Below are positions 42,836 to 51,016 of a DNA stretch of 64,000 bases, one piece after another. The DNA is from Janthinobacterium sp051380875 (GTDB lineage Bacteria; Pseudomonadota; Gammaproteobacteria; Burkholderiales; Burkholderiaceae_D). Where the stretch lies: NCBI RefSeq assembly GCF_051380875.1, contig NZ_JBNYXW010000010.1:186001-250000 (forward strand), given 5' to 3'. The position numbers and the translations under genes were made by a program. Below the pieces are notes generated by a model that made no database searches, had not been told where the DNA came from, and was given only the letters and a program-made list of their open reading frames with translations. Positions within the stretch are counted from its first letter, which is position 1; every line of letters begins with the position of its first letter.

Positions 42836-43045
42836 GGTGGCTTTTCATCCGGTGAGAAAGTGCGCCCACGGATCGGGCTTGTCCGTGCGCTGCGTCTACA
42901 AGAGATGAGGCAGCAAGCGCTCAGGGCGCGGCGGCGTCGTCTCCACTGATTGATCATTATGCAGCATGGCTAAAACATCAAAACAGCGAGCAGTACCATG
43001 TTTACCGTCGTGCAAACGTGTTTGCACCATTCTAGCGCATTTAAC
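42836..43045. promoter_or_regulatory. Spacer between fliD and the PilZ gene
   Basis: 210 bases with no gene. It holds the promoter of fliD in the AT-rich part near 42955-43020 and a family-B-like fragment at 42918. No sigma-28 box (TAAA-N15-GCCGATAA) could be recognised by eye. Confidence 0.4.
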
Positions 43046-43429
43046 TTAGCGCATGAATTTCGAGATGGCGCTGCTGACGGCCATATCTAGCTGCATGAAA
43101 GCCAGCCCCACCTTGAAGCCGGCGCTGCTGAAGATACAGTGCGAGACGGACGTGCGCGCCTCGATGATGTGCGCCGCGCCGTCATAAAACAGCTCGAACA
43201 GCACCTTGCCTTGCTTGCCTGCTGGCACCGGATCGGCGATCACGGCCGACATGCCGCCCGGCCCCACGTCGAGGGTGCGCGCCGCCACGGGGCCCGCCCC
43301 ATCGAGTACCAACATTGCCTTGGCACGCAATATCTTGCGTGCGCCCTGCCTTTGTTCAACTGACACTATATTCCGCTTCTCTCGCCATGCATTGTCGATG
43401 CGAATTCGCCGCGCGAATTCATCGGACAA
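43046..43429 (-). CDS. PilZ domain protein
   Basis: 127 residues. The PilZ fold is visible through the QRQGARKILRAKAML start (R-x3-R) and the DVGPGGMSAVI segment (D-x-S-x-x-G-like, with Ser replaced by Gly), then VLFELFYDG. It should bind c-di-GMP and regulate the motility apparatus or exopolysaccharide. The altered motif makes affinity uncertain. It lies upstream of fliD on the same strand, so it may be linked to flagella. Confidence 0.75.
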   Translation of the reverse strand: MSDEFARRIRIDNAWREKRNIVSVEQRQGARKILRAKAMLVLDGAGPVAARTLDVGPGGMSAVIADPVPAGKQGKVLFELFYDGAAHIIEARTSVSHCIFSSAGFKVGLAFMQLDMAVSSAISKFMR

Positions 43430-43509
43430 ATATTATAGTTGCAAACAGGAATTTCGTTTGACTTGTCTCAAAGTTGGCATTTACGCCAGATCAATACCTA
43501 CAACGCCTG

Positions 43510-43630
43510 CGACGCCTGACAGAACCATGGCAAGCGGAAGGGAGTTGTGGCCGAGAAACGCCACTGTACGAAGGCACAGTGAGCATCGCAGACCGCAAAT
43601 CGCGATGCGCAGCAGCTTATGTCAGGTGTT
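43510..43630. repeat. Dispersed palindromic intergenic repeat, family A, copy 2
   Basis: In reverse orientation to copy 1. Shared blocks with 6555-6670 are TTGTGGCC (43545-43552), AGCATCGCAG (43582-43591) and CCGCAAATCGC (43593-43603). The inner hairpin is CACTGT (43562-43567) and ACAGTG (43576-43581). Outer arms CGCCTGACA and TGTCAGGTG frame the element. It ends just before the radA stop. Confidence 0.65.
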
Positions 43631-43631
43631 A

Positions 43632-45008
43632 TCACTCGAAGTCGCGCAGCTTGTTGAACGCCTCGTCGATGCGCTCCACGCCAATGACCTTGAGGCCTTC
43701 GATGGCTTGCTTCGGCAAGTTCGACTTGGGCACAACGGCCAGGGTAAAGCCCAGCTTGGCCGCTTCGCGCAAGCGCTCCTGGCCCCGTGGCGCGGGACGG
43801 ATTTCTCCCGCCAGTCCCACTTCGCCAAACACCACCAGGCCGCGCGGCAGCGGCTTGTTGCGCATCGATGAGTTAATCGCCAGCAATACGGCAAGGTCGG
43901 CTGCCGGTTCCGTGATCTTCACGCCACCGACGGCATTGATGAACACATCCTGGTCAAAGGCGGCGATGCCGGCGTGGCGGTGCGCCACGGCCAGCAGCAT
44001 GGCCAGGCGGTTTTGCTCCAGCCCGACCGACAAACGCCGCGCGTTCGGCAGGTGGCTGGTGTCGACCAGCGCCTGGATTTCCACCAGCAAGGGGCGCGTG
44101 CCTTCCTGCGTCACCATCACGCACGAACCGGGCACCTGATTGTCGTGCTGCGACAGGAACAGGGCGGACGGATTCGACACGCCCTTCAAGCCCTTTTCGG
44201 TCATGGCAAACACGCCCAGTTCATTGACGGCGCCGAAACGGTTCTTGATGGCGCGCACCAGGCGGAAGCTGGAATGGGCATCGCCCTCAAAATACAGCAC
44301 CGTGTCGACGATGTGTTCAAGCACGCGGGGACCGGCCAGCGCGCCCTCTTTCGTCACGTGGCCCACGAGGATGATGGTCACGCCCGTCTGCTTGGCTGCG
44401 CGCGTGAGCTGCGCCGCGCATTCGCGCACCTGCGCCACCGAACCGGGCGCCGAACTGAGGGCATCTGAATACACGGTCTGGATCGAGTCGATGACCACCA
44501 CTTCCGGCTTCAGGTCGGCCAGGGTGGCGAGGATCTTCTCCAATTGGATCTCGGCCTGCAGTTTAAGTTCCTTGGCGTCGATCACCAGGCGCTTGGCGCG
44601 CAGGGCAATTTGCGCGCCCGATTCCTCGCCGCTCACATACAGCACGCGCTTATGGTGCGACATGTTCGCCAGCGCCTGCAGCAGCAGGGTCGACTTGCCG
44701 ATACCGGGGTCGCCGCCAATCAGCACCACGCCGCCGGCCACCATGCCGCCGCCCAGCACGCGGTCGAATTCCTCGATGCCCGTGCCGAAACGGGGCACGT
44801 CGATGGCGTCGATATCGTCGAGCGACAGCACGGGCGCCGTCTGCGCCAGCGGCATGTGCGGCGGATTCGAATAACGGTTGTTGCCCCCCGTCTCGGGCAG
44901 CGTTTCCACCATGGTGTTCCACTGGTTGCACGACGTGCACTGCCCCATCCATTTATTACTGATGGCGCCGCAATCGCTGCAGGTGTAGATGGTCTTGACT
45001 TTTGCCAT
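43632..45008 (-). CDS. radA: DNA repair ATPase RadA/Sms
   Basis: 458 residues. N-terminal C4 zinc finger (CSDCGAISNKWMGQCTSCNQW, about residues 10-30), RecA-like core with Walker A GGDPGIGKSTLL (about 98), the RadA-specific KNRFG in RAIKNRFGAVNELG, and a Lon-protease-like domain with GGVKITEPAADLAVLLAI at the end. It remodels recombination intermediates in homologous recombination. An SOS-type box lies directly upstream of its start, at 45037-45052. Confidence 0.95.
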   Translation of the reverse strand: MAKVKTIYTCSDCGAISNKWMGQCTSCNQWNTMVETLPETGGNNRYSNPPHMPLAQTAPVLSLDDIDAIDVPRFGTGIEEFDRVLGGGMVAGGVVLIGGDPGIGKSTLLLQALANMSHHKRVLYVSGEESGAQIALRAKRLVIDAKELKLQAEIQLEKILATLADLKPEVVVIDSIQTVYSDALSSAPGSVAQVRECAAQLTRAAKQTGVTIILVGHVTKEGALAGPRVLEHIVDTVLYFEGDAHSSFRLVRAIKNRFGAVNELGVFAMTEKGLKGVSNPSALFLSQHDNQVPGSCVMVTQEGTRPLLVEIQALVDTSHLPNARRLSVGLEQNRLAMLLAVAHRHAGIAAFDQDVFINAVGGVKITEPAADLAVLLAINSSMRNKPLPRGLVVFGEVGLAGEIRPAPRGQERLREAAKLGFTLAVVPKSNLPKQAIEGLKVIGVERIDEAFNKLRDFE

Positions 45009-45036
45009 GGTGTACTTTGTCCGGGTAAGGATAATG

Positions 45037-45052
45037 CTGTTTATATATACAG
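45037..45052 (-). promoter_or_regulatory. Putative LexA (SOS) box of radA
   Basis: CTGTTTATATATACAG matches the CTGT-N8-ACAG LexA operator with a perfect AT-rich core. It is 29 bases upstream of the radA start and overlaps the -10 region. A second, imperfect half-repeat (CAGTATATACAAACAG, 45061-45076) follows with centres 24 bases apart. Confidence 0.72.
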
Positions 45053-45103
45053 TAGATTCACAGTATATACAAACAGCGCGCTGGCGTCACTGTTACCTCA
45101 CCT

Positions 45104-46195
45104 TCAGGCTTCGATCACCGGCACGCGTGGCGCCAGAGCGCACATCAGCTCGTAGCCGATGGTGCCGGCGGCCAGCGCCACCTCGTCGATCGGCATGCCC
45201 TGGCCCCACAAGGTGACAGCGCTGCCGACCTTGGCCCCAGGCACGTGCGTCAAGTCCACCATCAGCATGTCCATCGAGACCCGGCCGATCAGCCCCGTGC
45301 GCACGCCATCGACCAGCACGGGCGTGCCCTCGGGGGCGTGGCGCGGGTAGCCGTCCGCATAGCCGCACGCCACCACGCCCACCCTGACGTTGCCCAGCGC
45401 TTCGTAGCGGCTGCCGTAACCGACCACTTCGCCGGCCGCGATATCCTGAATGCCGATGATGCTGCTGCGCAAGGTCATGGTGGGCAGCAAGCCAAACGCC
45501 TGCGCCGACGTGCCACCCGGGGCGCCGCTGGGCGTGCCGCCGTACAGCATGATGCCGGGGCGCACCCAGTCGCTGCTCAAGTGGTGCAGCAGCAAGCCGG
45601 CAGAATTGCACAGGCTGCGCGGCAGCGGCGTGCCGATGCTGGCCACCCCGGCCTCGAAGCGCAGCATCTGCTGCGCCAGCGGCAAGTGGGTGGGCGCCGC
45701 TTCGTCGGCATTGGCGAAATGCGTCATCAGGGTGATCGTGCCGATTGCCGGAATGGCGCGCAGGCGCGCATATGCGGCGGCCACGGCCTGCGCAGTAAAG
45801 CCCAGGCGGTTCATGCCGGTGTTCATCTTCAGATGCACATCGATGGTATTGGGCAGGTGCGCCGCTTCCAGCAAGGCGATCTGTTCCTCGCAGTGCACGC
45901 TGCCATTCAAGCCGTGCTGAGCCATCACGGGCAAGTCGCTGGCATCAAAAAAACCTTCCAGCAGCAAGATGGGCTTGCTCCAGCCCAGTTCGCGCAGGCG
46001 CACGGCGTAATCGACCTCGACCAGGGCCAGGCCATCGGCATCGGCAAAGCCCCGCATGGCCCGTTCCAGGCCATGGCCATAGGCGTTCGCCTTGACCACG
46101 GCCCACACCTTGGCGCCTTGCGCGCAGGCGCGGGCACGCGCCAGATTATGTTGCATGGCATCGAGATGGATGCTGGCGATGAGGGGCCTGGGCAT
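45104..46195 (-). CDS. alr: Alanine racemase
   Basis: 363 residues. PLP lysine is in the N-terminal AVVKANAYGHGL (Lys near residue 34), and the catalytic tyrosine is in the C-terminal half (YGSRYEALG region). MNTGMNRLG and SSDWVRPGIMLYG are typical. It makes D-alanine for peptidoglycan. It is separated from radA downstream by about 95 bases and is divergent from lplT. Confidence 0.95.
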   Translation of the reverse strand: MPRPLIASIHLDAMQHNLARARACAQGAKVWAVVKANAYGHGLERAMRGFADADGLALVEVDYAVRLRELGWSKPILLLEGFFDASDLPVMAQHGLNGSVHCEEQIALLEAAHLPNTIDVHLKMNTGMNRLGFTAQAVAAAYARLRAIPAIGTITLMTHFANADEAAPTHLPLAQQMLRFEAGVASIGTPLPRSLCNSAGLLLHHLSSDWVRPGIMLYGGTPSGAPGGTSAQAFGLLPTMTLRSSIIGIQDIAAGEVVGYGSRYEALGNVRVGVVACGYADGYPRHAPEGTPVLVDGVRTGLIGRVSMDMLMVDLTHVPGAKVGSAVTLWGQGMPIDEVALAAGTIGYELMCALAPRVPVIEA

Positions 46196-46478
46196 AAGCT
46201 TCGTTCACGGCAAGTGGGAAAGCCGTATTTTACCGGATGGGCAGGACGCGGACCCGGCAGGCGTGCACGCGCCGATGCACCCGATGGGCGCAATGGTAAG
46301 TGCAGCACAACATTTACGAAACAATCACACGTGTAGGTATTTTTCTACGGCAGATTAATTAAGTTTTACTTAGCGCTGCGGCTTGGGCAAGCCGAAGCAA
46401 AGCAGGCCCGGCCAAACTTGGGGTTTGCCGTTTTTTCGTGGTATAAAGCAAGCCAGATATGATTTCAGGCATTCCAGA
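46196..46478. promoter_or_regulatory. Divergent alr/lplT region with an internal terminator
   Basis: 283 bases without a gene. The AT-rich portion near 46310-46370 should carry promoters. The terminator at 46409-46436 lies 43 bases before the lplT start, which is unusual for a 5' leader. Confidence 0.55.
46409..46436 (+). terminator. Intrinsic terminator upstream of lplT
   Basis: CGGC (c) AAAC (46409-46417), loop TTGGG, GTTTGCCG (46423-46430), then six T. It can end a short transcript starting near 46340, or act as an attenuator for lplT. Confidence 0.6.
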
Positions 46479-47741
46479 ATGAATCGTGGTTTTTATACCA
46501 TCATGGCGGCGCAGTTCTTTTCCTCGCTGGCAGATAACGCCCTCTTTTTTGTCGCCGTCGACTTACTGGTGTCCATGCAATCCCCGGCGTGGATCACGCC
46601 GCTGCTGAAACTGTCATTCGTGCTGTTCTATGTGCTGCTGGCCGCTTTCGTTGGCGCCTTCGCCGATGCCCTGCCCAAGGGCAAGGTCATGTTCATCGCC
46701 AACCTGGTCAAGATTTTCGGCTGCGCCCTCGTTTTTTTCCATGTGCACCCGCTGCTGGCCTACGCCGTCGTGGGCTTTGGCGCGGCCGTGTATTCGCCCG
46801 CCAAGTACGGCATCCTGACGGAATTGCTGCCGCCGGAAAAGCTGGTGGCGGCGAATGGCTGGATCGAAGGCTTGACCGTCACCTCCATCATCCTTGGCAC
46901 CGTCATGGGCGGCGCGCTCGTCAGCGGCCACGTGTCCGACATGCTGCTGTCCATCGACATTCCCCTGATCGACACGGGCATCGCCAACAAGACGGAAGCG
47001 GCCCTGTGCGTGGTGGTCGGCATCTATGTGCTCGCTACGCTGGCCAACCTGAAAATTCCCGACACGGGCTGCGTGTATGCGCACCAGGAACGCAACCCTA
47101 TCAAACTCATTTCCGATTTTGCCAATTGCTATTCCATCCTGTGGAAAGACAAGCTGGGCCAGATCACCCTGGCCGTGACAACCCTGTTCTGGGGTGCGGG
47201 CGCCACCTTGCAGTTGATCGTGCTGGAATGGGCCAAGCAATCGTTGAACATGCCGTTCGACAAGGCGACCAGCTTGGTGGGCGTGGTCGCCATCGGCGTC
47301 GCCGTCGGCGCCGTGCTGTCGGCGCGCTTCATTCCCCTGCGCAAATCGCTAACCGTCATTCCGCTGGGCATCGCCATGGGCGTGATCGTCATGATGATGA
47401 CGCAAGTGCACTCCGTGTGGGTCGCCTACACGCTGCTGATACTGATCGGCGCCCTGTCAGGCTTCTTCGTCGTGCCAATGAATGCCTTGCTACAACACCG
47501 TGGCCACGTCTTGATGAGCGCAGGCCACTCGATCGCCGTACAGAACTTCAATGAAAACCTGTCGATCCTCACCATGCTGGCCGTGTATTCCATCATGATC
47601 CGTTTGCACCTGCCGCTGAACATTATCATCACCCTGTTCGGCCTGTTCGTCGCCGGCACCATGTTCATGATCATGCGCCGGCACAAGCTGAATCAGGCTG
47701 AACACGACAATTTATCCTTGATTGGCGAGCACAAGCACTAA
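46479..47741 (+). CDS. lplT: Lysophospholipid transporter LplT (MFS)
   Basis: 420 residues from ATG 46479; twelve helices. Family sequence: MNRGFYTIMAAQFFSSLADN, FADALPKGKVMFIANLVKIFG, AVYSPAKYGILTELLPPEKL and GWIEGLTVTSIILGTVMGG. LplT flips lysophospholipids to the inner leaflet for re-acylation by Aas. The aas gene is not next to it. A terminator lies 43 bases before the start. Confidence 0.92.
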   Translation: MNRGFYTIMAAQFFSSLADNALFFVAVDLLVSMQSPAWITPLLKLSFVLFYVLLAAFVGAFADALPKGKVMFIANLVKIFGCALVFFHVHPLLAYAVVGFGAAVYSPAKYGILTELLPPEKLVAANGWIEGLTVTSIILGTVMGGALVSGHVSDMLLSIDIPLIDTGIANKTEAALCVVVGIYVLATLANLKIPDTGCVYAHQERNPIKLISDFANCYSILWKDKLGQITLAVTTLFWGAGATLQLIVLEWAKQSLNMPFDKATSLVGVVAIGVAVGAVLSARFIPLRKSLTVIPLGIAMGVIVMMMTQVHSVWVAYTLLILIGALSGFFVVPMNALLQHRGHVLMSAGHSIAVQNFNENLSILTMLAVYSIMIRLHLPLNIIITLFGLFVAGTMFMIMRRHKLNQAEHDNLSLIGEHKH

Positions 47742-47750
47742 CAGTTCAGG

Positions 47751-48707
47751 CTACACAGGCAAGGCACCCGTCAGCCGGCGCGCGGCCGCTTGTTCCGTCC
47801 AGGTATCGGGCACGATAAAACCGCGCGTGCGTTCCACTTCCCAGCCTGCGATATTGTCCACCGATGCGACCAGCACCGGTTGCGCCAGATCAAACAACTG
47901 CGCCCGCAAGGCGCTGGCATCGAACACTTCCATCTCGCGGCCCTTGTACGGCGCCAGCCATTGCAAACGGGGCAGCACGACATAGCGCTGTTGCGGCAAT
48001 TGCGCCGGCGTGCACCAGAAGCCGTGTCCATGTTCCTGGGAAATGCCATCCATGCCCGGCGCAGCTCCGATGGCATAAAACAGCCAGCCCTTGACCAGCG
48101 CCTGCGCCGCGCGCACCGGTTGCGCCAGCAAGCTTTGCGCGGCCGGATGGCGGGCCAGGGCCAGTTGCTTGTCGACAATCTTGCGCATCTTCAGTCCCAA
48201 GGTATCGGCCAGGTTCGGGCCGATCAAGTGATTGAAGATGCCGGGGTCGGGCGCGCCTTCGAGCAGATAGAATTTGGTGGCGAATTCCCAGTGCAGCAGA
48301 TGATCGCCATCGCCGTGCATGTTTTTCAGCAGGAAATCGAACTCGCCCACCGTATCGTTGCGGTTGGCCTGCACCTGCAAGCCGTGCGCTTGCAGCAAAC
48401 CATGCTGCTCAAAATAAAAGGCCAGCAGCTTTTCAGCGTACAGGCCCAGGCGGGAATAGAATTTGGGGCCCAGCGCCACATCGAGCGGCGATGGATCATG
48501 CTGCAGCGCGCCCAGCCAGGCGGCCACCGAAGGCGTGACCGGCTCCAGGCTGGCGATGCGCCCGCCCCAGTGCACACTGGCCGGGTCCAGCAAGTCGGGC
48601 GAATCGAGCAGCCAGGCCAGCGCACGCACGCGGGGGTGCGTCAAATGGCCCCAGCGGTGCTCGAAGCGGGCCTGGAAAGTGTCACCGCCCGTATCAACTG
48701 CCGGCAT
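47751..48707 (-). CDS. DUF1853 protein
   Basis: 318 residues from ATG 48707; the start overlaps the end of the upstream UDG-like gene by 14 bases. Typical DUF1853 parts are RVRALAWLLDSPDLL, FYSRLGLYAEKLLAFYFEQ, FDFLLKNMHGDGDHLLHWEFATKF and FNHLIGPNLADTLGLKM. The EFDFLL...HWEFATKF pattern resembles nuclease-like acidic clusters (PD-(D/E)XK), which is suggestive given the DNA-repair neighbour. Convergent with lplT. Confidence 0.85.
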   Translation of the reverse strand: MPAVDTGGDTFQARFEHRWGHLTHPRVRALAWLLDSPDLLDPASVHWGGRIASLEPVTPSVAAWLGALQHDPSPLDVALGPKFYSRLGLYAEKLLAFYFEQHGLLQAHGLQVQANRNDTVGEFDFLLKNMHGDGDHLLHWEFATKFYLLEGAPDPGIFNHLIGPNLADTLGLKMRKIVDKQLALARHPAAQSLLAQPVRAAQALVKGWLFYAIGAAPGMDGISQEHGHGFWCTPAQLPQQRYVVLPRLQWLAPYKGREMEVFDASALRAQLFDLAQPVLVASVDNIAGWEVERTRGFIVPDTWTEQAAARRLTGALPV

Positions 48708-49545
48708 GCGTGCTTTTCGCCAGGCACAGATCGCCCCAGGCACGCGCCTTGGCCTTGCCCGTCTCGTCTTGCAGCAGCATTTCCGGATGATACGTGGCGA
48801 CGACGGATGCCTTGCCCAGCTGGCGTACCTTGCCGCGCACGGGCTTTTCACCAGGCAAGATGCTTGCGGCGGCCAGCTGCCCCAGGGTGACGATGGTGCG
48901 CGGCTGCAGCAAGGCCAGTTCGCGTTCGAAATACGGACGGCAGGCAGCGGACTCGGCGTCTGTCGGCAAGCGTTCCTGGCCAGCTTCGTCGAGCGGACGG
49001 CATTTCAGCAAGTGCGTCATATACACGTCGCTACCCGCATCGACATCGATGGCTTTGAGCATATTGTCGAGCAACTTGCCCTGCTCGTCCGGCAAGGCGC
49101 GCCCTTCCCGCTCTTCCGCGCGCGAGGGGCTGCTGGCCAGCATCAGCCAGACGCCTTGGCGGTCGCCACGGCCCATGACCACGCCCTTGCGCGTCTTGCA
49201 CAGTTCGCAGCGCGCGCATTTGGCCACGGCCGCCGTCAAGCCATCCCAGTCGAGGGCGGCGATATCGGCATCGCTGAGCTGCCTGGCGGGCGCTGGCGGG
49301 GGAGCATCGTCGAACCAGGCCGTATCGTCGGGAGCGGCAGCAGGGACCGGCGCAACGGCAGCGGCAAGAGGCGCCGCAACTTCCACGACTGCTGCCTCGG
49401 CCACCACTTCGGTTACAGGTGCAGCCACCTCGGCCGCCACGGCGTCAACCGGCATGTCTTCGACGGCCCCGGGTGCAGCGCCCTGGCGCAAGCGCCACAG
49501 GGGGCCGACGCCCATTTCATCGAGAAAGACGGCGCTGCGGCTCAT
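48694..49545 (-). CDS. Family 4-like uracil-DNA glycosylase with altered active site
   Basis: 283 residues. An alanine/proline-rich linker fills residues 25-90. The core has the iron-sulfur cysteines CARCELC, LLKCRP and ACRPYF, the YMTHLLKCRP strand, TIVTLGQLAA and the ATYHPEMLLQ motif 2. Motif 1, which is GEAPG in active family 4 enzymes, reads LASSPSRAEE here, so the catalytic loop is replaced. It may be inactive or have another role. Start overlaps the rimI stop by four bases; second-to-last gene of the tsaB operon. Confidence 0.82.
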   Translation of the reverse strand: MSRSAVFLDEMGVGPLWRLRQGAAPGAVEDMPVDAVAAEVAAPVTEVVAEAAVVEVAAPLAAAVAPVPAAAPDDTAWFDDAPPPAPARQLSDADIAALDWDGLTAAVAKCARCELCKTRKGVVMGRGDRQGVWLMLASSPSRAEEREGRALPDEQGKLLDNMLKAIDVDAGSDVYMTHLLKCRPLDEAGQERLPTDAESAACRPYFERELALLQPRTIVTLGQLAAASILPGEKPVRGKVRQLGKASVVATYHPEMLLQDETGKAKARAWGDLCLAKSTHAGS

Positions 49546-50057
49546 AAGGTATAACGCATCACGATGGCGTCCTCACGTTGCGAGTTGCTGGCCGGATAGT
49601 ATCCCTTGCGCCGGCCGATCTGTTCAAATCCATAGCACTGGTAAATGCCGAGTGCGCGCACGTTCGACGGGCGCACTTCCAGCAGCATCGATTCCATGCC
49701 CAGCCGGCGCGCGCAGGCGCAGGACTGATCCAGCAGGAAACGGCCCAGGCCTTGGCCCTGGATGGCGCCGTCGACGGCCACGTTGAGCAAATGCGCCTCA
49801 TCGACGACCAGCATCAGCAGGAAATAGCCGAGCAAGGTGCCATCCACGTCGCGCAGCACCCAGGCCGGATAGCCGCTGCCGAGCGAATCGACAAAATTGC
49901 CGTGCGTCCAGGGATGCGGATACACGCGCTGCTCCAGCGCCAGCACTTCGGCCAGGTCGGCTTCGACCATCGGCTGATAGTCGAGGCGCAGCAAGTCCCA
50001 GCCTGCAGCACTGCTCTCGTCCTTATCCTGATCCTGGTCCTTGCCCAACTGCATCAT
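49542..50057 (-). CDS. rimI: Ribosomal protein S18 alanine N-acetyltransferase
   Basis: 171 residues from ATG 50057 with GGAGG eight bases upstream; ATG 50054 is also possible. GNAT fold with the acetyl-CoA loop QGQGLGRFLLDQ (about residues 95-106) and RPSNVRALGIYQCYGFEQIGRRKGYY at the C-terminus. It acetylates the N-terminal alanine of ribosomal protein S18. Start overlaps the tsaB stop, typical for this pair. Confidence 0.93.
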   Translation of the reverse strand: MMQLGKDQDQDKDESSAAGWDLLRLDYQPMVEADLAEVLALEQRVYPHPWTHGNFVDSLGSGYPAWVLRDVDGTLLGYFLLMLVVDEAHLLNVAVDGAIQGQGLGRFLLDQSCACARRLGMESMLLEVRPSNVRALGIYQCYGFEQIGRRKGYYPASNSQREDAIVMRYTL

Positions 50058-50779
50058 TGTGCCGCCTCCGCAGCAGCCTTGGCAGCCTGCATGTCCAGGC
50101 GCTCGGCACTGGTGTAGGCGATCTTGTTGCGCAAATACAAAGGCTGCGCATCGGCCGCCTTCACAAAGTTGCCGGCGGCAAAGGCGATGCGCGCCAGCTG
50201 CGCCACTTGCACGGCGTGCGGCATGATGGCGGCATCGGCATTGGCGGCGCAAGGCAGGCCGGCCAGCGCTTCGGCATAGGCGGCAAAGCCGTTGCCGCAG
50301 CCCACGACGTCGCCTTGCGGCGCCACGCCGGCAGGCGCGCTCAAGGCTGGCGGCGAGTGGGCCTGCAAGCCCTCCTGGTAATCATATTGCGCCCAGTACA
50401 CTTCGCTCATGCGGGCATCGAGCACGGCCAGGATGCGCTGCGCGCCGTGCGCCTGGTGGCAAGCCAGCGCCATGGCGTCCAGGGTGACGACGGGCACGAC
50501 GGGCAGGTTGGCGCCGTAGGCCAGTCCTTGCGCGATGCCGCACGCCGTGCGCACGCCCGTAAACGAGCCGGGGCCAGAGCCGTAGGCGATGGCGTCAACG
50601 TCGGCCAGGGTCACGCCCGCTTCGGCCAGCAATTCCTGCACCATCGGCAAGATGGACTGGGAATGGGTACGCACGCCCGAGGAAGCACGGGAAAGGACGG
50701 CATCGCCGCGCAGCAAGGCGCAGGACGCGAGCTCGGACGACGTTTCAATGGCAAGTAGGGTGGGAAGTAAGGTAGACAT
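50054..50779 (-). CDS. tsaB: tRNA threonylcarbamoyladenosine biosynthesis protein TsaB
   Basis: 241 residues from ATG 50779. Actin-like ATPase fold: LAIETSSELASCALLRGD, LPMVQELLAEAGVTLADVDAIAYGSGPGSFTGVRTACG and VLDARMSEVYWA. It partners TsaD in forming t6A on tRNA. First gene of a four-gene operon, followed by rimI, the UDG-like gene and DUF1853; the ribosome site is weak. Confidence 0.94.
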   Translation of the reverse strand: MSTLLPTLLAIETSSELASCALLRGDAVLSRASSGVRTHSQSILPMVQELLAEAGVTLADVDAIAYGSGPGSFTGVRTACGIAQGLAYGANLPVVPVVTLDAMALACHQAHGAQRILAVLDARMSEVYWAQYDYQEGLQAHSPPALSAPAGVAPQGDVVGCGNGFAAYAEALAGLPCAANADAAIMPHAVQVAQLARIAFAAGNFVKAADAQPLYLRNKIAYTSAERLDMQAAKAAAEAAQ

Positions 50780-50901
50780 AACGTATTTTACCTTGCCGCG
50801 CCATGGCGCGGCACTCCCCGTGCGGCAGGCCGTGCCGCCCAACAGCATCGCGCTTGTGTCCTGCTTGTATCCCGCGTGCACAGCCCGCGCACGGGGACGG
50901 C

Positions 50902-50907
50902 TATAAT
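50902..50907 (+). promoter_or_regulatory. -10 box candidate before dapC
   Basis: Perfect TATAAT at 50902-50907, 110 bases before the dapC start; no good -35 is present. Likely the promoter of dapC. Confidence 0.4.
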
Positions 50908-51016
50908 GGCATGCTGGAATGCCTTAGTGCGACATCGGCATCCATACATCGGCAGCCATTTTGCCGCGACATGCTTTCAGCCACACCATCATCCCACTCT
51001 TGCCCTGGTCCGCTCC

